Assembly (NCBI GenBank): GCA_013368445.1 | Contig: JAACJO010000010.1 | Span: forward strand, 868,001 to 932,000 | Length of the DNA: 64,000 nt | Reading direction: 5' to 3' | From: Leucocoprinus leucothites | Taxonomy: Eukaryota; Basidiomycota; Agaricomycetes; Agaricales; Agaricaceae | Shown: positions 24,434 to 35,654 of the stretch, in pieces | Layout: the number at the start of each line of letters is the position of its first letter | Position numbering within the stretch: position 1 is the stretch's first letter | The notes under the pieces: model-generated | What the model was told of the DNA's origin: nothing | Database searches by the model: none | What the model saw: only the letters and a program-made list of their open reading frames with translations | Translations under genes and position numbers: made by a program

Positions 24434-25324
24434 GTCTTTACATGTCTGGTGCTCACCCATTTATCACAAGTTATTGACACGGCTATGTTAACCCACCTAC
24501 TTGTAGTCACGATTAATGAAAGCACGTTAATTTCCTGATTTTGTTTCTTATTCAATTTCGTTGTATACTTGACTGATGATTTTGTGTGCTGATCTTCTTT
24601 ATCCATGTACTTGGCCATATACTAATTGTACTACTCTAGCTAATAACTAATGCACTTCTTCGAGCGCTTTTCCATTCTAAATGAGGCCCTGTGCGTTTTC
24701 ACCTAAGATAATGAGCACTCAATTTTCGGATTTCCATCTGCTACCAGCTCGAGCGTTGGCATAAGCTCAAACAATTCTAGAAATAATTTTATTTCATTCT
24801 CAGTTCCTTTTCATATATATACATTTGCGTAATCGACATGGGAAAAGTCAAACAGTAGAAAAGAACATAATTATATGTATGTACATCCGACGTAATAAAG
24901 AATGAGAGAGGAAAGGAGACACTTGGTTCGTTCATTGAACGATAGAAACCATAATGCGACATACAACGGCCAGCTCGACCCAAGGCACGAAAGCACCCAT
25001 AAAACCACACCAGTAATTTTCAATCGAGCTTTGAGGAGGAAGAGACGTAAAAAAAGACGTAGAGGTTGGAGTCTAAAAAAGCCAACTCCGGACCGATGAA
25101 GGGTCATACAACAAACACAGGGTAGAGGCATAAATATCGTCTCGCGGAAGGGGAAAAGAATCCCGGAATATAAGAACTGTAACGTATCGCAGAATAAAGA
25201 AGAATGGGATATTGAACAGCACAAAGAGGAGAGCGAGGGCATGCAATTAACTTAAGACAGCAAAGGAAGCGAAAGAGGAAAAACCGCATAGAAGTTCTTG
25301 AGTTTCAGTTGCCTAGTCCAGTTT
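24434..25324. other. intergenic, convergent 3' flanks
   Basis: This A/T-rich interval lies between the stop codons of the allergen-like gene (+) and CNOT11 (-). Frames on the minus strand (for example 24871-25242) have a Phe/Leu/Cys-rich composition typical of the reverse of non-coding DNA. No gene is called. Confidence 0.5.
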
Positions 25325-27524
25325 TCAATACCTGCTCGCAGCCATCTGTCGATAGAGTGCGTTCGCGTCTTCGAAACGTGAGCACCGAAGTGAAAAGTGT
25401 GCCATTTCTGCAGAGTCGGCGTCCGAAGATGGGTCGATGATCTTGAGTTTAATAAGCGAGCTAAAGAACCTGCATAACTTCAACCACATATCAGTTCAAC
25501 CCAGACTTCAAAAGCGAGAAAGACGCAAGACTCACGTTCTGCACACCCTTTGCAAACCGATCATCACTAATCAGCCCCTCCTTCTCCTCCCTCTCCGCAC
25601 GTTCCAACCAATTAATACACTCATGCACAAACCTTCCCAACACCTCCATCCTCACCAAATCCGCAACAGTCGAATACCCAGGTATCCTATTAATAATTGT
25701 TTTATCATGCAACAACCTCCCCATCACATCCATACTCGCCAATGACGGCGGAAGGAACGATAACACGTCAAGGAACTGAGAAATGTTGTTGTTGTCGTCA
25801 GAGGCATTGCACAACAGGCCAACGAAGAGCGGATGAGCGATGGATGGATTCCGTGCGACAATGGGTGTAAAGTCGAGTGAGGTGATGATTCGGGACGAGG
25901 TCACGTCGTTAATTAGGGGTAATAGGACCTGGTAAAAGTGGTTGGATTGAGAGGGACTAATACGAGACGATGGAAAAACCATACGCGTTGCTCAGCAATC
26001 GACAAGACTCTTTCCCGTGCAGCCAACAAGAGCCGCATACCCTGCACCACTCTCTCGTTCCATCTATCCTCCTCACTCGTAATCGGTGAACGGGTGATCC
26101 CCGCAAAAGCAGCTGATTGTGCAGAGGAGGGAATCGTCGGGCTAGTGACAACACTAGTTCCGCGACTGTTATGACCGGAGGGGGCCGGTTGCCCGTAGAG
26201 GTTCTGTTGTTTTTGGAAATACGAATATGTCACATCGTCTCTGCGGAAAATCAAGAGGTAAGAAGACGAGACGCCAAGGAAGAAACTAGAGAAAAAAACT
26301 CACAAGTCAGTGCCACTATAATACATTTCATCATCAAGGACTAAATTTTCAGCTCTAAGTTTGGTAGGTAAAGGCGAGCGCGCCAAAGTACTTGGGGAAT
26401 AAGGTCCGATCTGTGAAGGAACAAAAGGCGCTTAATGTTGTGAAAGGATTTGATAGAAAATCTTTAACTCACATCATTACCATCACCCTTCAATATCTTC
26501 CACAAAACCCACACCAACTGTTCATTCGCACTCGTCCCTCCCTCGTCCGCAACCTGCATCGCCATCTCTCTCTCCTTCACATACGCAACAAACAACACAC
26601 TCCGAAACGGATTGATAGTAATCGGATGAGGTGCATACAACGAATACAGAATGAACGAAACCAAGATCCTCTGTGCGAGCTAGGCCAGATCAAAAACAAT
26701 CAACAACCCGAACCTGATCATCCAAAAAATGTAACACACACCTCGATAGATTTCGTAGAATCCAACAAAGGCAATAACGCATCCAACGCCAATTGGAACC
26801 TCGCCGTAGGCTGAACAAGCTGCGCAAACGCCTGAGCTGCAGTCGAACAAGGTAACGAATGCGCCCTCGTCAATAAATGTGATACCGACGCATGAACCTG
26901 GTCCGCAGCTCCCAATGTAGCCGCATCTGACATTCCAGAACCCGAACCCGAAGTGGAAGAAGACGCGGAAATGGTGGAAGTAGCAGATGCAGAATTGTTG
27001 CTACCGCTGCCAACAAAGTTTGTTGTTAGCGATTGATTGACAGCATTACTTCCTCCTCCTCCATTCGAAATCCCTCCAAGACTGGGACTCATCAGTCCCA
27101 TCGAACCACCACCACCAGTGGTGGGACTACCACGACTCCCAGATCCTCCAGGTGTAGTAGCCATACCACCCCTCATCTGGGACGTCATATACGATGTACT
27201 CCCAACACCCGCACCCGCACCAAATCCAACCCCATTCCCTACAAACGGAAACCCGAGATTTGACATTCCACTGTTATTATTCCCGGTAATCCCGCCGCCG
27301 GAGGGAGTTGAAGGCGCCATCATCGCGGAAGCAGTGGCATTAACCATCCCATTCGAATTCGAATTCTTCTGCATCATCGACATGGGTGTCGGCGGGGAAG
27401 TCCTACGGATATGCTGCATCGAATTTGGTGAAGATGTCGATGATATCTGCTGTTGCTGCTGTAGACTCGAAGCCTGATGATGATGATGAGGTCGAATCGG
27501 AAGATGCAGAGTCTGAGCCTGCAT
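25325..27524 (-). CDS. CNOT11: CCR4-NOT complex subunit 11
   Basis: Six exons: 27524-26742, 26679-26473, 26410-26304, 26240-25985, 25928-25536, 25477-25325; 632 residues. The N-terminal 200 residues are low complexity (Gln, Ser, Asn, Gly-rich). After them come the CNOT11 blocks: FQLALDALLPLLD, HPITINPFRSVLF, EQLVWVLWKILKGDGNDIGPYSP, and in the C-terminal half SIAEQRVLLPLINDV, NPSIAHPLFVGLL, GRFVHECINWLERAEREEKE, GLISDDRFAKGVQNLCRFF and DSAEMAHFSLRCSRFEDAN (DUF2363). CNOT11 joins the deadenylase scaffold through CNOT1 and acts in mRNA turnover. Loss-tolerant low-complexity N-termini are common in fungal members. The start codon is the first ATG of the open frame and could lie further upstream. 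Confidence 0.88.
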
Positions 27525-28141
27525 CAATTAAAATGCCAAAATTTGTTCCTCAACAACTGATAGTAACGCGCATACGCAGAATTTCTCTCTCTCCTTTCTC
27601 TCTCTCCTTGAAAGAGAATATAAGAAGGGGAGAAGATGTGTGGGATGGTTGAGTAAGCGTTGTATGTTGAGTCGCAGACAAAGGGACGTTCTACAAATGT
27701 TTACGTTTGAATACCCGAAATCGATTTATCATCGACATCATCCCACGAGTTTTGACATCAATCAACCGCTGATGAGGGAGAATGAAAAGAGAAGAAAATG
27801 AACTATACATATACGTCTCGATCACCAGACAAACGTGGGTGAAGGGTGGGAAGAAAGAGGGAATTGATAGAGCTAAGTAAAGGCAGTAAACTAGAAATAC
27901 AAAAACCGACGAATATACGCACTAAACACTCACGACGTAACTAAAGGAAGGAAAGAAAGAAGAAAGAAAACCAAAGAGAACACATAAATGTCCATTCATC
28001 CTCCACCACAAAAACACATCCATCCAAAAGTTCATCATCATCATCAAAACAAAGCGAAGGGTATCCGAAATCATGAACGGTGTACGGATGGGGGAGGGAT
28101 GGGAGGGGGGAAAGAAAAAAGAGTTGGTCACATCATACTAC
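27525..28141. promoter_or_regulatory. CNOT11 upstream region / CLA4 3' flank
   Basis: This interval carries the CNOT11 promoter on its left and the CLA4 3' untranslated region on its right. A CT/GA-rich tract (27580-27615, TTTCTCTCTCTC-type) lies just upstream of CNOT11, and A-rich stretches occur near 27950-28130. No gene is seen. Confidence 0.45.
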
Positions 28142-31100
28142 TCATGACCCCTGCTTATTATTCCTAAACCTCAACAACGGCGCAAGCCCAGACAATGCAC
28201 ACGCCTTCTTCAAAAACTCATGCTACAGAGAGGGAAGGGAGAGGGATCAATCACCGAAACAACACATAACAAGATAAAGAAACCACACTTACGTCCAACA
28301 ACTCGTTAGCCGTAGCCCGACTAGCCACATCAACACACAAACACACCGCCAAAAAACTCTTCAACTCCCTACTCAACGCCTCTGGCTTCTTCAACGTCGG
28401 CGTCCCATTCGTCGCAATCAGATACAACGCTTTTAACGGCTCTTCATCTAAATACGGCGGCTCGTTCTCAATCATCTCAATAGCCATGATACCGAGAGAC
28501 CAGATGTCGACTTTGGCACCGTATTCTTTTTGTTTGACTACCTCCGGTGCCATCCAGTAGGGTGTCCCAACCATGGTGGCACGTTTGGATTTTTGATCGG
28601 TCAGTTTGGCGCAGAAGCCAAAATCGGCTGTGGGTGGACGGTGAGAGGAAGGAAAGGGGAGGAGGGAGGAGGAGCGTACTGATTTTGACTCGGCCTTGAG
28701 CGTCGAGTAGGACATTATCAGACTTGATATCTCGATGGATAATGCTCTGACTATGTAAATGTCCCAACCCCTTACACGTCTACCCAAAATATCAGCTCTC
28801 TTCCTACTTGATCACAACAACACTCACCTCCAAAGAAATGCTACTTATCTGATCCTCCTCCAACGTATTATTCTCAATAATATCCGTCAACGCACCTCCC
28901 TCCATATACTCCATCACAACCCACAACTCGGTACTCTTCACAAGATAACTCTCCAAAAAGTTAACAATATTCGGATGTTGCGATTCTTTCATCACAAGAA
29001 TCTCATTCACGATCAGTTCTTTCCTTGGCTGGTGCGCCAAGTCCATTTCTTTGATTGCCACTTTTTTGCCCGTAGCGAGCGCTTTGGCGACATAGACATG
29101 GCCGGATGCACTGTGTACCACGACAAGTCAGTATGTATCGTAGAAGAAAAGTGGGTACCAACTCACCCCTGCCCAACCTTCTTAATCTTGCTATACAACA
29201 ACTTTGGATCCTGCTCCGACACGACACTCCTCAGCTTTTCCATAATCTGCACCTCTGTCATCGTACTTATCCTCTTCTCCTTCGGCTTTGACAATGCTGC
29301 CTCCGCAGCCGCAACGCCTCCAGTAGGTGCCTGTTTAACCGGTTTCTCCTGCTGTTGAATCTGCACCGCCTTTTTCGTTGGTTGGAGCGGTTGAACTGCA
29401 GCGACTGGCGTTCCTGCTGTAGGTGGTTGGGCTGCTCCTGGAGCGGACTTGGATGATTGGAGAATGGGTGGTCGGTTAACTGCTGTATCGCCCTTTTCCC
29501 TCTCCCGTTCACGTTCCTGCCGTTGCTGCTGCTCGCGTTCTCTCTCCTTCTCCCTCTCCCTCTCTTTTTGGAGCTGCTGCTGCTGCAAGGCCCGCACCCT
29601 CTCATCCTCTCTCTCTTTCTCCCTCCTCGCGTTCTCATTCTCTTCCTTCTCCTTCTCCCTCCTCTGCGCTTCCACCTGCTGCCTCTGCTGCTGTTGCTGT
29701 TGCTGTTGCGCCTGCTGAACATCTCCATATCTCTCCCGCTCCAGACTCTTCTCCTTCGGTCTCTGCAACGAATCCTCCCTCGCCGGCAACGGCAAATTCG
29801 CATTACTAGTATTGTTCACCTGTTGCCCAGGTGGACCCTGAGCCCTCGCTCTCGCCCTCAAAACCTCAGGAGAAGGCGTCACCACATCCTTTTGCTGAGT
29901 GGCGGTGGACGAGGGAGCGGGCGGAGCATTCCGTGTGGCAGAAATCAAAGGTCTAGCAGGCGCTACTCTCGATGCCTGTGGCACTCCGCCAACGCCACTG
30001 CCACTGCCAGGAGTAGGAGGTAACGGCGCTCTAGCGGTGGCAGAACTAGGACTCGAAGTCGATTGACTAGCAGCGACGTGCGATCCATTAACATGGTCTG
30101 CCGCGGCGCGTGCTGCACTTAGTAAATCGCCGGAATCGACAGAAGCGAGACCAGGCGGTGCAGTATCTTGCCGTTTGATTCCCGGACGATCGACTATGGA
30201 AGATACGATGGGCTGTTTTGATGATGATGAGGCGAGACCGCCTAGACCTGTTCCAGCATTGAAACGCGCTGGTGCTCCGAGGCCGTTTTCTTCCATCTCG
30301 CGTTTCTGGTGGTCCGTATAGAACTCGAGGACATCGAGAACTGCTTGGGGGTTCTTTGCGTAGTCTTCTTGAGTGATCGCAGAGTTGGTCAAGAGTTTGT
30401 GCCATTGCTCTGGCAGACCCTGGAAATTGTAATAAGTTGCAGAAATGGCAGACAATCGACCTTTTCATGTGAACGCACCGTAAAGTGACCGGTAACAGCG
30501 TCGAAACCAACATGAACCTGATGGACAAAGTTGGTCGGGTTGCTGACACCCATAAGGGGACTCCGCTGATAGATATCGTCCTGCCAGCCATACACTTCCT
30601 CGTCGTTCTTGAGAGACAACCAAAACTTCTTGTCTTTGGTCTCTATATACAGACAATACGGCTTCAGATCTGTTCGTTCGATGTTTGTAATGTCGCGTAG
30701 CCAGATAACAGCCTGTTGGGGCGATGTCTGCGATGATTGAACTTAGGGCGATAAGTCGGGCCAGCAAGTTGGACGAAGACTAACCTCGCTTTTGTGAATG
30801 GTCAGCGACTGGTCTCTAAGAACCAACCACTTGGCCTTCCACAACCAACTCGCGAATCCATCTTCCTTGATACTCACATTCCCACTCCTGATCACTCCCG
30901 AGCCCGAATACTCATCCGTCGAGTTTCCTCTGGACGGTGCACCGCCAATACCAGAGTAGTTGTACGTGTAAGAGGAGACTGAAGGTGAACTAGAGCCGGT
31001 AAAGGAGGAAGAATAGCCAGAATTTGCAAGTGCGGTCGAGGCACTGAAGGGAGAGGATATGTCTGAGGACTGTTTGCGTGAAGCCTGAGACTGTGGCGAG

Positions 31101-31153
31101 GGAGCAGGGCGTGAAGGGGTAAGTGAGTTTTGGGAGACCTGGAAGTGGGCCAT
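28142..31153 (-). CDS. CLA4: CLA4-type p21-activated kinase
   Basis: Seven exons: 31153-30785, 30727-30479, 30419-29167, 29110-28828, 28779-28680, 28627-28293, 28222-28142; 889 residues. Domains in order: Ser-rich N-terminus; PH domain (about 90-180, [19 protein letters not shown] to [14 protein letters not shown]); CRIB/PBD (about 184-230, [17 protein letters not shown]) for GTP-Cdc42/Rac; a disordered middle with poly-Gln and long Arg/Glu runs (coded about 29500-29720); and a Ser/Thr kinase domain (about 613-870) with [33 protein letters not shown] and [11 protein letters not shown] plus CRIB separates CLA4 from STE20, which lacks the PH domain. CLA4 drives polarised growth, septin assembly and cytokinesis. 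Its place between the receptors and the pheromone gene is notable, because PAK kinases are also linked to pheromone/receptor loci in other basidiomycetes. The gene appears intact. Confidence 0.95.
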
Positions 31154-31306
31154 GGCGTGTGTGGGCCTGCAAGTGAGCAGAGAGTAAAGCGGTCCACTGC
31201 CTCCCCTCGGATCTACCCGTTAACATCACTAAGGAGACCATATCACGACTATTGTTCCCTTTAGGAAATTTTTATTATTTCTATGCTACACATTCCTCTC
31301 TCTACG

Positions 31307-31740
31307 CTACCGGTTCTTCGATGCCCTGTCCTGTGTGTTAGTCGTGTTCAGGCGGAGAAAGGATGCACGTACTTGTATGTGAACCGTTTCTTCGTGTGAG
31401 CAAATTCACCGAGTTTGTGGCCCACCATGTCCTGCGTCACTGTCACTGGCAAATAGTCCTTGCCATTGTGAACCATAAATTTCACTCTGCAATTCACATA
31501 AGCCACCTCGACGCCAACAGCAGTCTTCCGCACTCACCCGACAAAGCTGGGAAGGATGGTACACGACCGGGCTTTCGTTTCAATAGGCACATGGTTCAAT
31601 AGGGCGTCACGAAGATTCGGGAACGCAACAAAATACGGGCCTAAATCTCGTGTCAGCATCCAACATCTCTCCAGACCTCAACACAACGTACCTTTCCATG
31701 CTGAACGCCCCGACTTGAGCAAACTCAACGTCGGCCTCAT
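31307..31740 (-). CDS. RSM19: mitochondrial small-subunit ribosomal protein uS19m
   Basis: Four exons: 31740-31692, 31640-31538, 31486-31373, 31325-31307; 94 residues with consistent phases. The sequence holds the S19 core: [32 protein letters not shown], and [20 protein letters not shown], ending ASKNR. The C-terminus is the bacterial/mitochondrial type, not the cytosolic uS19 type. The last exon has only 19 coding bases and needs the acceptor GGACAG, not the CACAG six bases before it; only that choice gives the conserved KASKNR end. An in-frame ATG further upstream (31806) would add 22 residues, perhaps a mitochondrial presequence, so the start is the uncertain part. Confidence 0.88.
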
Positions 31741-34577
31741 CGCTTCTAATTGCCTGCAAAGCTGCTTTCCCGACGTCCCGTTTTCGGGTGTGATTGTCAC
31801 AGTCATATGACTTCGATGTCACATTCTTTCGCCGTGACACCCAACGGTAGCTCGGCCCGTCGACCTAGAACCCGCTCGTCCCTTTCTGTCCCTTTGCTCA
31901 TTGATCATCTTGCCATCGCAACGCGCTCTCACATCCATCTGTCTCAGTTCTGTCCGTCTGTCCTTCTCTGCGGGCCCTATGCGCTTTTACTGCTTACTTG
32001 ACCATTCGAACCTGTTCCTGGCTTACTTTCAATCATATTCCTGATCCCCGAACATGATGATAGATCCCAAAAATCAACTCTCCACACGTTCTTCTCAGTG
32101 ATTCTTCGAGGCTCTTGTGTTTTACCATGGGGATGGATGGTATCAATCAAGCGCCCACCTTGGCTTTGAAGCTCGTAACTGCTGATGAACGTGAGGAAGT
32201 ATGAGCTTTGATGATAAGATGCCGTATTAGCAAGACGGTAGTGGGTTTATCCTACCGAGCTGATGATTAACGAAGAGTTGGAGGCTATCTCGCTACATTC
32301 CTTAACTGGCTTACACGAGCTTATACACCCCCACTGTCATAATGTGATAACCGCGCAGTGCGGCGGACCAATGTTTTTCCACGTAAGTATCACACAAAGA
32401 ACACTGAATCTCGGACTCTGATTCTGTACGAATGACTTTCACTTAGCGCAATACTGGGCAACAATGCTTCATCTCTCAATTAGACAATAACCAAGGGCAC
32501 CTACTTCGTTCGGAGGCATTTTGAGGCTCTAGTAGTTGGATCAAAACGAAGTTTCGACCAGTCCACAAGCGCCATGTTTGAACATTTACCCCAAATCGTA
32601 GCCTCATATTCCAACTTCGAATATCACTTCATTTCTCTTCCGAAACAATAAGGGCTTCTCTGGGGAGATAGTGACTCGTCAGTAAGGAAATGATCAAGCA
32701 AGAATCATATACAACTCCGTGACTGCAGAAAGGCCCCGGTTATGACTATGACCAAAATCACCCAGTAACAAAACGTATGAACTTTTTCATTTCGGTGACA
32801 GAATGTGTTCCAGTAGCACCCCAAAAGAATCCAAGTCGCGACGGAGATTATTATTACGCCTACCAAATTGTGAACCTGTCAGTAAACACAGTCAGCCGCG
32901 TTTCATATCGACCGTCGTTTCGAGGTACATACACAACACTACACTGTTGATGCGCCCCTCATCCATCTCCAACGATAAACAAAAAGACAATCTCTCCCGA
33001 CATGGACGGTGAGATTATCACAGGGCAAAAGGACGTCATCCCCAAGGCGCAAAACCAGCCGGTAGAACAATACGCCACATTGCCTGTCAGAAGAGAGCCT
33101 GAAGATGGATGTAGTGTGACACAGCGCCTTAGTATCAAACGCAGCCTTTACAACCGGTGTTATTAGCGTCCCAGTCTCAAGTCTTTAGATAACCAAGCCA
33201 GACAGCCACCGAAAATTAATAATCCTCAAGCTCGAAAATAGCCGCACTTCCAAGTCTTGGGGCTTGAGGTTCAATATACCGAAGTCCCCGAGAGTTCCAT
33301 AAAGCTGTGTAGAGAAAACATATGATACTACGGCTGCGGATGACCGTGTATATGTGGGTGGCTGTTTGACTGTGGGGGTGTTAGGAGCCAAACGTCCATC
33401 AGCCCTGCCTTAGGGCCAAAGATAGACGCCCGAATTTGCCGGATATGTGTGGGTTTGTTTGGCTAGGGCTTTCACTATTGTTTGTACTGATCCTCTCTTT
33501 GGCCTCGTTCATTCTGCTCCTTTCGAGCTCTTCATGCAAACTACATCCGTTTGAACGCCGCTTCTAGACTCAGTATCTCCAGTATATCTCATTCCCAACT
33601 TCTCCAAAGCAGCTTCTCTCCTCCTGGCAATCTCGGCCTCAAAAAAACCTCAGATTCACTGCCCTGCTCAGCTTTCCCATCACCAGGGCACTTCCCCCCG
33701 ACCCTAATTGTCGCCCCAAATTCAAAATAGTATACCGCTGTTCATTCCAGAGGCGCTTCTTCATTATTCTCACCCAATAGCTTGAGAATACTCCTGTTCC
33801 GAGATGCCAGAATATCAACGGATCAAAATCGATCCCCCGACACAATAAACCCCTCCCAGGGATGCCTAGAATGCCACCGCAATCGGTTTCTAAAATTGGT
33901 CAACTTACACGTATACCGAGTCAATTTCTTATTGTCTTTCCGCCTGGCATAAGCGCTGCAAGCGTCACCGTCGCTCTCATTCCTGGCAGCTTCGGCCAAT
34001 TGTCTTCTACTATAACCAGAAAAACTGGGCTCGATTCCGGGCGAGATGGTGAGTTAATGGTGTAAACCTGTTGCTGCACGACATCGGAGAGAGCCGTATT
34101 GGCTTTTTTAGCTTGGAAAAGCTCCGTGCCTTCCTTTCCTTCCACCACTTTGTGGGCACTAGACTTCTTCCTTCATCTCTCCGTCGTTCTTTTCCTCTCT
34201 CTCTTTCAGCACCGCATTTTGCGCAGTCCACATTCCTTTTTCTTGTTTGTGTTTGTTGCTTTAAGGCTCAGCGCTAGCTGCTGTGCTCTTCTCCATCTCC
34301 TGTCGGGGATCTCGCTTCAGATCCCGATACGCTTTTTTGTGGGTTCCTTCCACTTCTGGTGGTACCTTGATAGCTCCTTGCTCAAAGGTCGACGTCCTGG
34401 AGACGCATAAAAGAACTCTAGTCGCGACCCAGCTCTAGTCCCTTTTTTTCTTCCAACACACATTCTCTCGACAAACTTCGCTTTCTCTCTCTAACCTCTC
34501 TCTTCGCAACAACCTCCCTAGCCAAAGGGATACTCCAGAGAAGCTTTATACACCCCCACAGACTTTATCTTTGACCA
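31741..34577. other. 2.8 kb without a recognised gene, upstream of the pheromone gene
   Basis: It includes the RSM19 promoter on the left and the pheromone promoter on the right. The long T/C-rich block 34130-34300 is strikingly pyrimidine-biased. Frames such as 32803-33012 and 33185-33391 have no recognised features. B-locus pheromone genes are small and easily missed, but my scan for C-aliphatic-aliphatic-X stop patterns found none here besides the annotated gene. Confidence 0.45.
34406..34413 (+). promoter_or_regulatory. TATA-like box of the pheromone gene
   Basis: CATAAAAG lies 165 bp upstream of the pheromone ATG and is followed by a long pyrimidine-rich leader (34438-34515) of the kind that marks fungal transcription starts. 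The assignment is positional. Confidence 0.4.
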
Positions 34578-34802
34578 ATGGACTCCTTCGAGTTCCTGAC
34601 CAACCTCACCTCTTTTCTTGGTTCGAGCACGGGTTCGCCTACTACCAATGAAATTGATATGACGAATGATCCTACCATGTCCTCTGCGCCCCCACAGTCC
34701 CACTCTCGACGAGCGGGAGATGATGATGAATTGGATGCTCTTGATCTTGTTGATGGCGAGCGAGTTCGCCACAACATCGCTGGACTTTGTATCATTGCTT
34801 AG
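34578..34802 (+). CDS. mating pheromone precursor, CaaX type
   Basis: A single-exon frame of 74 residues begins MDSFEFLTNL and ends GLCIIA at the stop. Basidiomycete pheromone precursors characteristically start MDxF and end in a CaaX farnesylation box; CIIA fits exactly. Upstream of the box is the charged pair ER (in GERVRHNIAGLC), the usual processing site, which predicts a mature peptide of about 11 residues with a farnesylated, carboxymethylated C-terminal Cys. Acidic residues dominate the pro-region (DDDELDALDLVDGE), also typical. It lies 13 kb from two STE3 receptors on the same contig. Which receptor it activates in another mating type cannot be told from the sequence. Length is at the upper end for the family. 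Confidence 0.88.
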   Translation: MDSFEFLTNLTSFLGSSTGSPTTNEIDMTNDPTMSSAPPQSHSRRAGDDDELDALDLVDGERVRHNIAGLCIIA

Positions 34803-35654
34803 ATTGACTTCAAGGACTTGACTTTCGGTTAGTGCGCTAGTCTCTATTCGTGTATTGGAATGTTGAGCTCATAATTATTTATTGTCTTCTCTTCACGACG
34901 ATCTCTAGGATATACCCCGGATTCACAATATGTATTTATAACATTGTGACGGCCTCTTCATTTTTCTTTATTTCAGGAGTACTTTCAAATGCGGATGCCT
35001 TTGCATCCCGTTCATTCATACTTTTTTCCTTTCGCCTTTCACTTTCTTTTTTACCTTACGCTGTCAAATATTTTAATGGCAGACATTCTTCTTTACGTTT
35101 CTTTTTTTTATCTACTGATTACTATTCTTGGACTTCGATTACCGTCGTCTATCGACGAACGCTTTAGCTCCCAGAAGGCGAGCATTCCAACACTCCTTGC
35201 TATCACTCTTTGCTATCGATTTTTGATTTGTTATCACTGATTATTATTGTGTTTGTCGCATACGTCACTCATTGTACTACATACATCAACTTCATACACG
35301 GACCTTATTGCACGCAATGTATACAATAGGACACGATTGTATTCTTTCTATCTATCCTACTCGCCTATTGTTCAATGTTGGCTGAGGAATTGGTTGTGAG
35401 GGCCTATGGTCAACGGTCATCAAATTCTCGATCATACTGGGGGGTGATGCATTGATGGTCCGTGGAGCTTCTTCGATCACATTAGCGTGACCCTGAGACA
35501 TCGATCTAGGTCTCTGCCTCATGTGTTGAACGTGTATTGGACAGGATAAGCTGCAACAAGACAAGGAACAGCCTCAGTCAGTCAGTAGCCTTCCTCAGAC
35601 AACTAGAGGCAACGTCCTGCTTGTTCGCCCATCCCGTCTTATCATACTATCATC
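34803..35654. other. pheromone 3' flank and promoter of the first RBR gene
   Basis: This interval is T-rich (34860-35280), with no recognised coding frame. The minus-strand frame 35352-35564 has no known domain. Confidence 0.45.

Noticed and set aside
27037..27477. 146-residue frame antisense to CNOT11
   Set aside because: It is the mirror of the Gly/Ser/Asn low-complexity region of CNOT11 and has no features of its own.
29449..30023. Long Leu/Ser/Cys-rich plus-strand frames opposite CLA4
   Set aside because: They arise from the repetitive Gln/Arg/Glu codons of CLA4 read on the other strand.
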